Below are positions 1-5,973 of a stretch of DNA of 8,926 nt, piece after piece. The translations under genes were made by a program, and so were the position numbers. The stretch covers positions 97,139 through 106,064 of the forward strand of contig JADLKI010000004.1 in the NCBI GenBank assembly GCA_015657395.1. Reading direction: 5' to 3'. The DNA is from Spirochaetales bacterium. Lineage in GTDB: Bacteria > Spirochaetota > Spirochaetia > Treponematales > Rectinemataceae. The notes under the pieces are model-generated. The model did not search any database, had not been told where the DNA came from, and saw only the letters and a list, made by a program, of their open reading frames with translations. Position 1 is the first letter of the stretch. Each line of letters begins with the position of its first letter.

Positions 1-61
1 TGCGGGCATTCTGCGCGACGTATGCGGCCTGTCGATGGAAGAGCACGCCGAACGCGAAGTT

Positions 62-1447
62 TCACTCGCTGTTACGCGTTTTTTCAGGCTGTCGGATCGC
101 CGACACCCATTGTGTCTTCGAAATGAGGAATATCGCGATGATTGAGGCCATATAGTTCGAGAAGAGGTTGCCCCAGAATACCGCATAGTACTGGAGATAT
201 TTTTCGGTGAAGAGAATAAACAGATAGCGCAGGAACCAGACACGCAGAATGCCGAGGATGAGGGGAATCTTGGTGCGCCCGAGCCCGATGAAGGCCCCCT
301 GAATCGTAATCGTTATTCCAAAGCCGATAACGGAATACGTATAGATGTGCAGCGCGTTGTTCGCAATCTCGAGGACGTCGGGCCGCCGCGTGAACAGAAT
401 TGTCATGTGCGACGACAGGGGGACGATGACCGCGATGATGATCGCGGCGGTGATGGCGCTGAGGATCGTCCCGCTGATCATGGAAGATTTGGCTTTGTCC
501 GGATTTCCGGCGCCGATATTCATGCTCACCATGGTCGTGACGGCCGAGCTGAAAGCGCCCGGAAGAATGAAGGCGACCTGGGTGATGTTGTTCGCAATGC
601 CCTGCCCGTTGAGCACGACCGGGCCATATTTTTCGACTTCGGTGTTGATGAGAAAAAATCCGAGATTCAGGATGAATGTATTGAGCATCGCGGGAGCGCC
701 GATCTGGAAAAGCTGTCTTGCAATCGCGCTGTCGAACTTGAATCCGCGGAGTTCGAGCCTGTCTGTGCCTTTCTTTACAAACAGCTCCCAGAACATCCAC
801 ACGGTGATCAGGATGTTTGCGGCGAGCGAAGACAGCACGCATCCCACAATGCCCAGCCGCAGCGTATAGATGAACACGAAGTTGAAGATGATTTTGAGCA
901 TGAGCATGAGCAGCATTCTGATGAAGGGAGCCTCGGGTCTGCCGTTTGCATTCTTGATGCCGTTGTAGATCGATTCCATGAATGAGAATGGAAGCACCAG
1001 CGCGTAGAGCGCAAGATAGAGAAAGACGTTGTGCGCAATCTCGGCATTGACCCGCGCGGAGATGAGTGCGGCCGCCAGGACGAGCAGCGGGGCTGACACA
1101 CAGCCGAGAATCGAGCCCATGACGACAATCTGCGTCGACGTGCGCTTTGACTCTTTAAAACTGCCGCGGCCGTTCAGCTGCCCTATGATGGCCATGGCGG
1201 CGACACTCAGGCCCTGCGCCAGCGACAGCGCCATGTTGATCACGGGCTCGCTGAAGGTCACCGAGCTCGCCACGAGGGTTCCCGCGATATTGTTGATGAA
1301 GAGTCCGTCCATGAGGGGCATGAGCGCCTGCACCACGCCGAGCATCAGCGTGGGTGCGGCGAGAAATATCAGGGTGGAGGAAATCGGACCGTTCAGGATA
1401 AAATCGCGCCGTTGTTCAGTCGACTGGTGTAAAAACACTGAGTTCAT
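62..1447 (-). CDS. MATE family efflux transporter
   Basis: Inner-membrane multidrug and toxin extrusion pump, a family that expels cationic drugs or metabolites in exchange for Na+ or H+. The 461-residue protein has the usual family length, is hydrophobic throughout and fits about 12 membrane helices. It shows the family's two-fold pseudo-symmetry: an N-half loop with GQLNGRG (89-95) is echoed by NIGAGNP (310-316), and NGRPEAP (168-174) is echoed by GRTKIP (390-395). The N-terminus (RRDFILNGPISSTL, then a Pro-containing first helix and PLMDGLFINN) is typical of the family, which supports the ATG at 1447. No convincing ribosome binding site precedes it; the nearest AGGA lies about 20 nt upstream. 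It is transcribed divergently from the GntR regulator. The substrate cannot be told from sequence, and a link to the TRAP cluster is unproven. Confidence 0.93.
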   Translation of the reverse strand: MNSVFLHQSTEQRRDFILNGPISSTLIFLAAPTLMLGVVQALMPLMDGLFINNIAGTLVASSVTFSEPVINMALSLAQGLSVAAMAIIGQLNGRGSFKESKRTSTQIVVMGSILGCVSAPLLVLAAALISARVNAEIAHNVFLYLALYALVLPFSFMESIYNGIKNANGRPEAPFIRMLLMLMLKIIFNFVFIYTLRLGIVGCVLSSLAANILITVWMFWELFVKKGTDRLELRGFKFDSAIARQLFQIGAPAMLNTFILNLGFFLINTEVEKYGPVVLNGQGIANNITQVAFILPGAFSSAVTTMVSMNIGAGNPDKAKSSMISGTILSAITAAIIIAVIVPLSSHMTILFTRRPDVLEIANNALHIYTYSVIGFGITITIQGAFIGLGRTKIPLILGILRVWFLRYLFILFTEKYLQYYAVFWGNLFSNYMASIIAIFLISKTQWVSAIRQPEKTRNSE

Positions 1448-1461
1448 AGAGTTATTGTGTA

Positions 1462-1490
1462 GATGTATTCCTTTTTCAAGAACAAATCAA
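1462..1490 (-). promoter_or_regulatory. Possible promoter of the MATE gene
   Basis: On the minus strand, TTGATT (1485-1490) is followed after 17 bp by TACATC (1462-1467), a weak sigma70-type pair. A start about 6-7 nt further on would leave a leader of only about 8 nt. That would fit the absence of a Shine-Dalgarno sequence before the MATE start. The -35 box lies in the 9-mer TCTTGATTT, which recurs in the opposite orientation at the -35 of the GntR gene. The -10 match is only about 3 of 6. Confidence 0.3.
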
Positions 1491-1543
1491 GAGATACAGC
1501 GAGAATCGCACGGCGCTCCGCGATGGCAATAAATAGATGATAG

Positions 1544-1560
1544 ATATCAGTTGCTGATAT
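1544..1560. promoter_or_regulatory. Palindrome upstream of the GntR gene, candidate operator
   Basis: A perfect inverted repeat has 7-bp arms, ATATCAG and CTGATAT, around a central TTG. It lies just upstream of the predicted -35 box of the GntR gene and within the MATE/GntR divergent region. Short interrupted palindromes near the regulator's own promoter are typical GntR/FadR operators. Its right half plus flank (TTGCTGATATTCT, 1551-1563) recurs with one base missing at 1580-1591, inside the second palindrome. Confidence 0.45.
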
Positions 1561-1562
1561 TC

Positions 1563-1591
1563 TTGATTTCAATACAGAATTGCGATATTCT
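1563..1591 (+). promoter_or_regulatory. Predicted promoter of the GntR regulator
   Basis: A -35 box TTGATT (1563-1568) and a -10 box TATTCT (1586-1591) are separated by 17 bp, each matching 4 of 6 consensus bases. Transcription would begin near 1598, giving a very short leader before the ATG at 1609. The ribosome binding site AGAGGAG (1597-1603) sits 5 nt before the ATG. The second palindrome overlaps the -10 box. Confidence 0.45.
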
Positions 1592-1593
1592 GT
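1574..1593. promoter_or_regulatory. 20-bp palindrome over the GntR -10 region, candidate autoregulatory operator
   Basis: Perfect inverted arms ACAGAAT (1574-1580) and ATTCTGT (1587-1593) flank a 6-bp spacer. The site covers the predicted -10 box of the GntR gene, so a bound dimer would block RNA polymerase. Size, symmetry and position fit a GntR/FadR-type operator. The claim that this regulator binds here is inference. Confidence 0.5.
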
Positions 1594-1608
1594 GCAAGAG
1601 GAGCCGTC

Positions 1609-2301
1609 ATGGAAGAAGAATCCGACAACATCATTATAGAGAAGCGGAGTCTGGCCGAGCAAGTCTATATATACCTCTGCAATTCGATCAGCAATGGCAA
1701 ACTGAAATATGGCGACACGATCAACACGAAGCGCCTGGCGGAAGAGCTCCAGATCAGCATGATGCCCGTTCGGGAGGCGCTGAAGAGGCTCGAAATGGAG
1801 GGGGTCGTGGAGATAAAGCCCCGGTCCATGTGCCTTCTGCGGACACCTACCAGAGAGGAGATCCTGGACGCGATCGCGGCACGGGAAATGTTCGAAATAT
1901 ACAGTGTAAAGTCAATCTATGCTTCCATCGAAAATGAGCGGCTGGATATCCTGCGCGAGATCATCGGCAAGATGAAGGCGGCCATCACCGAAGAACCCGT
2001 CAACCTGAAAAAATATATCAAATACGATTGGCAGTTCCATAAGGACCTCTGCGGTCTTGCGGGGAATCAGTTCGTGAGCAAATTCTACAAAGAGCTGAAC
2101 ATCCGCCTCAACATGGATTATATGTACGATATCGGAATCAAACCGAATGTCTCGCAGACCTTTAAGGATCACATAGACCTGGTGGAGGCTCTGGCGGCCC
2201 ATTCCGCAGAGGCCATCGAGATTATCGAGAGGCATCTGCGCATCAGCAGGCAGAATGTCATGAGCGGTCGTTTTTTCGCCGTTCAGGAGAGCGTGGGGTG
2301 A
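1609..2301 (+). CDS. GntR family transcriptional regulator, FadR/FCD type
   Basis: DNA-binding regulator, probably a repressor relieved by a small carboxylate. The N-terminal winged helix-turn-helix spans about residues 12-80, with the family signature LAEELQIS followed by MPVREALKRLEMEGVV (43-67). The C-terminal half (about 83-222) is an all-helical FCD domain. Its usual metal and ligand residues are visible: Asp140 and His144 in DWQFH, His188 in KDHID, and His209 in ERHL. In characterised FCD proteins these hold a metal that contacts a carboxylate effector. The 230-residue length is normal. The ATG at 1609 follows AGAGGAG with a 5-nt gap. The gene diverges from the MATE gene and its end lies 20 bp from the converging SDR gene at the tail of the TRAP operon. 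Control of the TRAP and SDR genes is likely but inferred from location and family habit. Confidence 0.93.
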   Translation: MEEESDNIIIEKRSLAEQVYIYLCNSISNGKLKYGDTINTKRLAEELQISMMPVREALKRLEMEGVVEIKPRSMCLLRTPTREEILDAIAAREMFEIYSVKSIYASIENERLDILREIIGKMKAAITEEPVNLKKYIKYDWQFHKDLCGLAGNQFVSKFYKELNIRLNMDYMYDIGIKPNVSQTFKDHIDLVEALAAHSAEAIEIIERHLRISRQNVMSGRFFAVQESVG

Positions 2302-2321
2302 GCGCCCGGCGCCTCCATCCC

Positions 2322-3062
2322 TCAATCCATCAGTTGCCCGCCGTTTACGTTCAGGATTTCGCCGGTGATGAAGGAAGACCTCTCCGAGGCGAGGAAGAGG
2401 GCCGCCTCCGCGACTTCTTCCGGTCTGCCCATTCTCTTGAGAGGGATTGCCCCGATGACTTCCTGCCTCTTCTCCTCCGGCCAGTCGGCGCTCATGTCTG
2501 TTTCGATGGCGTGGGGCGCGACGGCGTTGACGCGAATGCCGTAGTCGGCGAGCTGCCGCGCGAGCGATTTTGTCAGAGTATTGATCGCCCCTTTTGAAGC
2601 GCCGTAGACTGGCGCCGCAGTGATGTCGCCCATTTTCCCCGCAATGGAAGTGATGTTTATTATGATCCCCGAATGCTGGCGGATCATGAAGGGCACGACC
2701 GCCTTGCAGAGATAAAAGTTGCCGTTGACATTGACATCCATAACCTGCAGCCACTGTCCCCGGGTCAGGTCGAAGATATCGCCCCGGGCGATGATGCCCG
2801 CGTTGTTGACGAGGATGTCGATGTGCCCTCTCGCGCCGGCCACGGTTTCGACGGCATTGTTCACCGCGTTTGCATCTGTGATGTCGAGCGGACTGGCGAT
2901 CGCGTCGTAGTGCTGCTTTTTCAGCGCCTCTGCGGCTTTCTCCGCGCCGTTCCGGTCGACTAGCACGACGCAGGCCCCTTCGCGGGCGAAAAGCCTCGCG
3001 ATCTCAAGGCCGATGCCTCTTGCCGCGCCAGTAATGACGGCCACTTTGTTTTGTAGTTCCAT
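2322..3062 (-). CDS. SDR family NAD(H)-dependent oxidoreductase
   Basis: Classical short-chain dehydrogenase of 246 residues, which interconverts a secondary alcohol and a ketone with a nicotinamide cofactor in the cytoplasm. Visible motifs are the Rossmann glycine motif TGAARGIG (11-18), Asp36 at the end of the second strand (favouring NAD over NADP), NNAG (86-89), and the catalytic set Asn111, Ser139, Tyr153 and Lys157 (YGASK). The C-terminus (ITGEILNVNGGQLMD) is typical of FabG- and gluconate-dehydrogenase-like members. An oddity is APHAIETDM at 182-190, where most relatives have Pro-Gly; here His184 replaces the Gly. The gene starts 15 bp after the TRAP large permease stop, with GAGGAG just before the ATG, so it is almost certainly the last gene of that operon. 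It probably oxidises or reduces the imported substrate; the substrate is unknown. Confidence 0.95.
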   Translation of the reverse strand: MELQNKVAVITGAARGIGLEIARLFAREGACVVLVDRNGAEKAAEALKKQHYDAIASPLDITDANAVNNAVETVAGARGHIDILVNNAGIIARGDIFDLTRGQWLQVMDVNVNGNFYLCKAVVPFMIRQHSGIIINITSIAGKMGDITAAPVYGASKGAINTLTKSLARQLADYGIRVNAVAPHAIETDMSADWPEEKRQEVIGAIPLKRMGRPEEVAEAALFLASERSSFITGEILNVNGGQLMD

Positions 3063-3077
3063 GTTCTCCTCACACTA

Positions 3078-4352
3078 TCAGAAAAGCAGATTCGGTATTG
3101 CAAGTACGAGGCCAGGGAAGAAAACCAGCACAGCGACAGAGAGCACGCTTGCCCAAAACCATGGCCACATATTCTTGATATAGTCGGAAATGGGCACATT
3201 GAGCACCGTACATACCGCGCTCATGGCCAGACCTACAGGCGGCGTCAAATTCCCCATGGTAATGATGGTGCAGAAGAGAATTCCAAAATGCACCGGATCC
3301 CATCCCACCTTCACGGCCAGAGGCAGAAAGATGGGTGTAAAGAGCAGAATGACCACGGATCCGTCGATAAACATGCCGAGAATGACAAGAATAAAGAGTA
3401 TGACGAACATAACGACGTAGCGATTGGTCGAAAAACCGAGAATTGCGCTGGAAATGAGATCCGGAATTCTCTCGAATGGAATTCCATACCCGAAAATACC
3501 AGAAAGCGCGATGATGAACATGATGCCACCGACATCGAACACACTATCCGCAAATGTTCGCATTATCTTTTTTAGGTTGAGTTCCTTGTAGACAAATATG
3601 CCGACGAGAATCGCATAGATGCACGCGAACGCACCCACTTCCGATGGGGTAAATATGCCGATTCTCAATCCTACAAGAAGGAGTACGGGGAAGAGCAGAG
3701 CCCAGATATTCTCTATGACCGCCTGCGTGCATTCCCGGAATGATGCCCGGGCCCGTTCGGGCTTGTAACCTTCGCGGCCTGAAATGACCCATACGACGAA
3801 CATATACACCGCCGTGAGAACGATTCCCATAAACAATCCTGCGGCAAAAAGTTTTCCAATAGAGACTTCTCCGGTGACCCCGTAGAGAATGAGACCGACG
3901 CCAGGAGGAATCGTGGCGGTGATGAGCCCTGTCCAGGCCGTACAGTTTGCGGTGAAGCCAGGCGAATATCCTTTTTTAATCATGGTAGGGCAAAGAATAC
4001 GTGCCTCCATCGCCGCATCTGCGATGGCCGAGCCCGATACGCCACCCATGAGTGTAGAGAGTATGACATTGACCTGTGCAAGACCTCCTCGCATATGTCC
4101 CGTGAGCACTGAAGAGAGCTTGATGAGTCTGCTGGTGATGCCGGAGGCATTCATGAGATTGCCCGCGAGGATGAATAGTGGCACTGAGAGCAATGAAAAA
4201 TTCTGCGTCTGCGATATCGGCAACTGGGCAATTATCGTCATGGGCAGCTCTGGATGCTGAAGAAAGAATGCGAAACCAGAGATACCGATTGCATACGCGA
4301 TGGGCATTCCAATTGCAAGGAATATTATCAACAGAATTGCGACAATTAACAT
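3078..4352 (-). CDS. dctM: TRAP transporter large permease (DctM)
   Basis: Large membrane subunit of a tripartite ATP-independent periplasmic transporter, the Na+-driven channel that moves a carboxylate delivered by the binding protein. At 424 residues it has the usual family length, with many membrane helices. Family signatures are in order: SVPLFILAG (56-64), GGLAQVN (89-95), GVSGSAIADAA (104-114), IPPGVGLILYG (148-158), FTPSEVGAF (234-242), GMFIDG (326-331) and GNLTPPVGL (367-375). In structures of relatives the SGSA and TPPVG loops form the Na+ and substrate sites. The start ATG follows the small-permease stop by a single base (TGA-T-ATG), so translation is probably coupled. The SDR gene follows after 15 bp. 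Base composition is lower in GC than in the flanking binding-protein and SDR genes. Confidence 0.97.
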   Translation of the reverse strand: MLIVAILLIIFLAIGMPIAYAIGISGFAFFLQHPELPMTIIAQLPISQTQNFSLLSVPLFILAGNLMNASGITSRLIKLSSVLTGHMRGGLAQVNVILSTLMGGVSGSAIADAAMEARILCPTMIKKGYSPGFTANCTAWTGLITATIPPGVGLILYGVTGEVSIGKLFAAGLFMGIVLTAVYMFVVWVISGREGYKPERARASFRECTQAVIENIWALLFPVLLLVGLRIGIFTPSEVGAFACIYAILVGIFVYKELNLKKIMRTFADSVFDVGGIMFIIALSGIFGYGIPFERIPDLISSAILGFSTNRYVVMFVILFILVILGMFIDGSVVILLFTPIFLPLAVKVGWDPVHFGILFCTIITMGNLTPPVGLAMSAVCTVLNVPISDYIKNMWPWFWASVLSVAVLVFFPGLVLAIPNLLF

Positions 4353-4353
4353 A

Positions 4354-4824
4354 TCAGTGTTCTTCCCTTTTATGGAGATTTCTGATCTTGAGAATGATAG
4401 TGATCATCTGCAGCAGGCTTCCTATAGGAATACTCACGATGACCCACGAATAGCTGAAACCTGGAATGCCCTGGAATACTCTTTTGTGAGAGAAAATACT
4501 CAGCTTGATTCCATAGTAGAGCAGGAAAGCCAGAAAAATGAAAATGATGACATAGACAGCAATTGCAACAGTCCTGCGAATATTCTGCGGTAAGCGGCTT
4601 GTGAGCAGATCGATGTTGACCAGCTTATCGACCCTCATGGCAGCATCTGCGCTGAGAAAAACACCCCAGGCAAAGAGAAAGAGCGACATGTCCTGCGACC
4701 AGTTCAAAGGATGCCTCAATGTTCTTCCAATGGCGCCAAGGAATATGAGCAAAAGCGAAATGCCGAAGCATGCTGCCGAAATCACGACCTCGGCTTTTCC
4801 TAGAAATTGGTAAATCTTTTTCAT
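4354..4824 (-). CDS. dctQ: TRAP transporter small permease (DctQ)
   Basis: Small membrane subunit that pairs with DctM. From the chosen start it has 156 residues and four hydrophobic segments at about 10-33, 46-64, 85-108 and 125-146. The conserved region after helix 1 is recognisable as NWSQDMSLFLFAWGVFLSAD (41-60), then a basic stretch and VNIDLL; the usual acidic residue of the WSEE motif is Asp here. A GTG at 4833 could add three residues, but the AGGAG at 4833-4837 overlaps that codon and sits 8 nt before the ATG at 4824. The ATG start MKKIYQ is therefore preferred. The gene is preceded by a 77-bp gap with a strong hairpin after the binding-protein gene, and followed after one base by dctM. 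Confidence 0.95.
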   Translation of the reverse strand: MKKIYQFLGKAEVVISAACFGISLLLIFLGAIGRTLRHPLNWSQDMSLFLFAWGVFLSADAAMRVDKLVNIDLLTSRLPQNIRRTVAIAVYVIIFIFLAFLLYYGIKLSIFSHKRVFQGIPGFSYSWVIVSIPIGSLLQMITIILKIRNLHKREEH

Positions 4825-4832
4825 GGGGACCA

Positions 4833-4837
4833 CTCCT
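4833..4837 (-). promoter_or_regulatory. Ribosome binding site deciding the dctQ start
   Basis: AGGAG on the minus strand lies 8 nt before the ATG at 4824. It overlaps the alternative in-frame GTG at 4833, which therefore cannot be served by it. Confidence 0.75.
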
Positions 4838-4866
4838 GCAGTGCGCCTGAAAATACAGGGAAAGGC

Positions 4867-4892
4867 GGCGGCGCCTCGGGCCGGGCGCCGCC
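4867..4892 (-). other. GC-rich hairpin between dctP and dctQ
   Basis: Perfect 9-bp arms, 4867-4875 and 4884-4892 (GGCGGCGCC and its complement), enclose an 8-nt loop. The structure starts 9 nt after the dctP stop. No uridine tract follows on the minus strand, so it is not a textbook terminator. In binding-protein-dependent transporter operons such intergenic stems often protect the upstream mRNA or partly terminate, giving more binding protein than permease. A second, mutually exclusive stem (CCGGGC at 4881-4886 with GCCCGG at 4890-4895) uses the same bases. Confidence 0.7.
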
Positions 4893-4901
4893 CGGATACG
4901 A

Positions 4902-5900
4902 TTATTTTTTCTTGCCGAGTTCCCTGTACACTTGGTCGCGCACCGAGAGCAGGTTGAGTTTTTGATATGCTTTTTCGCCGGCGGCCTTGAAGGCTGCCAT
5001 GTCAATTTCACTTTCGGGGATGATGGTCATGCCCGCGGCCTTCAGTACATTGAGGTTCTTCGGATCGATCTCGGTGAGGTAGCGTCGGGAGACTTCAAGC
5101 CCCGCCTTGTCGCACTCCTCCTCGAGGATTTTCTGGTATTCGGCGGGTAGCGAATTGAACCACTTGCTCGATACGACCTCGAAGTTGATGAGCAGAATGT
5201 GCTTTGTCTCACAGGCGTATTTTGTCACTTCCTGGAACTTGCCGCTCGCGGTCGCGGTGAAGGACAGCTCGAGGCCGTCGATAGCCTTTGTCTGCAGCCC
5301 GGAATACATATCGCCGTACGCCATTGCGACGGGCGTTGCCCCGATGGCCCTGATGGACTCCTGCCAGATCGGTGCGGGAGGGGTCCGGATGCGGAGCCCT
5401 GAGAGATCGGAGGGTTTTCGGATCGGCTTGTTCGTAATCATCTGGCGGAAACCCTGGACCCACATGAATGAGAGGATCTTGAACCCCTGGGTGCGCTCGA
5501 GTTCGGCTTTCCAAGCGGCGACCGACGGAAGCGTATTCAATTTTTCCACTTCCTCGAGGCTGTCGACAAAATAGGGGCCATTCATGACCGCGATCGCGGG
5601 AACATACTGGCCAAGCCTCGCCGCGTCGGTGTTCTGCCCGACGTTCGCGCCCTGGCGGATTTGTTCGAGGATGTCCTCTTCGACGCCCAGCTGGGCGCTT
5701 GGGAATATCTCGACCTTCAGATTGCCGTTCGTCCTCGCCGATACTGCCTCCGCCCATTTCAGGAATGCCTCATGGTAGGGATCCTGCGTTGTCAGGACGT
5801 GGTTGAATTTCAGGACATATTTTTTCTCTGTCTGTGCAGAGACAAGCAGAGTGCCGGCGATCAAGAGGAAGACAACAAAGAACACGAATTTTCTCTTCAC
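4902..5900 (-). CDS. dctP: TRAP transporter substrate-binding protein (DctP)
   Basis: Periplasmic or exported solute receptor of a TRAP system, which captures a carboxylate and hands it to DctQM. At 332 residues it has the normal family length. A signal peptide is clear: basic MKRK, a hydrophobic core, and a likely cleavage after VSA at residue 22. Family features include KFNHVLTTQDPYHEAFLKWA (31-50), FPSAQLG (66-72), GLRIRTPP (168-175) whose Arg172 corresponds to the conserved arginine that salt-bridges the substrate carboxylate, and a Y-x-x-LQTKAIDGLE stretch (199-211) with the usual Asp-Gly. The start is GTG at 5900, chosen because a full AAGGAGGT lies 5 nt upstream and the signal peptide begins there. 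It is the first gene of the dctP-dctQ-dctM-SDR operon. Ligand specificity cannot be read with certainty. Confidence 0.97.
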   Translation of the reverse strand: MKRKFVFFVVFLLIAGTLLVSAQTEKKYVLKFNHVLTTQDPYHEAFLKWAEAVSARTNGNLKVEIFPSAQLGVEEDILEQIRQGANVGQNTDAARLGQYVPAIAVMNGPYFVDSLEEVEKLNTLPSVAAWKAELERTQGFKILSFMWVQGFRQMITNKPIRKPSDLSGLRIRTPPAPIWQESIRAIGATPVAMAYGDMYSGLQTKAIDGLELSFTATASGKFQEVTKYACETKHILLINFEVVSSKWFNSLPAEYQKILEEECDKAGLEVSRRYLTEIDPKNLNVLKAAGMTIIPESEIDMAAFKAAGEKAYQKLNLLSVRDQVYRELGKKK

Positions 5901-5905
5901 TTTGG

Positions 5906-5913
5906 ACCTCCTT
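5906..5913 (-). promoter_or_regulatory. Strong ribosome binding site of dctP
   Basis: AAGGAGGT on the minus strand matches the anti-Shine-Dalgarno sequence over all 8 bases. It lies 5 nt before the GTG codon, supporting that non-ATG start and high expression of the binding protein. Confidence 0.85.
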
Positions 5914-5918
5914 GAGTC

Positions 5919-5947
5919 TTGCTAATATCTAAGATAGATGATATCAT
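5919..5947 (+). promoter_or_regulatory. Predicted promoter of the mutarotase-Ldh pair
   Basis: TTGCTA (5919-5924) and TATCAT (5942-5947) are separated by 17 bp, matching 4 and 5 of 6 consensus bases. Transcription would begin near 5954, leaving a leader of about 20 nt that lacks a good Shine-Dalgarno sequence. Its -10 box lies in the palindrome shared with the opposing promoter. Confidence 0.45.
5938..5947. promoter_or_regulatory. Palindrome ATGATATCAT shared by two opposed -10 boxes
   Basis: A perfect 10-bp palindrome sits midway between the two divergent operons. Each strand of it supplies a TATCAT -10 box, so the two promoters overlap and cannot be occupied by polymerase at once. It may also be a regulator half-site cluster, since ATATC/GATAT motifs occur in the palindromes before the GntR gene. 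Confidence 0.5.
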
Positions 5948-5965
5948 TGATTGAGAGGTTGTCAA
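5938..5965 (-). promoter_or_regulatory. Predicted promoter of the TRAP-SDR operon
   Basis: On the minus strand a perfect -35 TTGACA (5960-5965) is followed after 16 bp by TATCAT (5938-5943), 5 of 6 matches to the -10 consensus. This is the best promoter in the window. Transcription would begin near 5931, about 30 nt before the dctP GTG. Confidence 0.65.
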
Positions 5966-5973
5966 GATAAAAA

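Noticed and set aside
2..145. Open plus-strand frame at the left edge (47 codons to a TGA), which could be the tail of a gene entering the window.
   Set aside because: All three plus-strand frames are open for more than 40 codons here, I recognise no family in the translation, and it would overlap the MATE gene by 84 nt. A real gene end within the first 61 bases cannot be excluded.
345..985. Long plus-strand frames antisense to the MATE gene.
   Set aside because: Their translations are rich in Arg, His and Asp with repetitive low complexity, as expected for shadows of a hydrophobic gene on the other strand.
1444..1662. A 72-codon minus-strand frame across the MATE/GntR promoter region.
   Set aside because: It starts inside the GntR gene, overlaps the MATE start, contains both palindromes and the promoters, and has no recognisable protein features.
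2302..2321. Possible terminator between the converging GntR and SDR genes.
   Set aside because: Only a short GGCGCC palindrome is present, with no stable stem and no T-tract.
4867..4892. Reading the dctP-dctQ hairpin as a full intrinsic terminator.
   Set aside because: No run of T follows on the minus strand, and dctQ-dctM lack another clear promoter and are expected to be co-transcribed with dctP.
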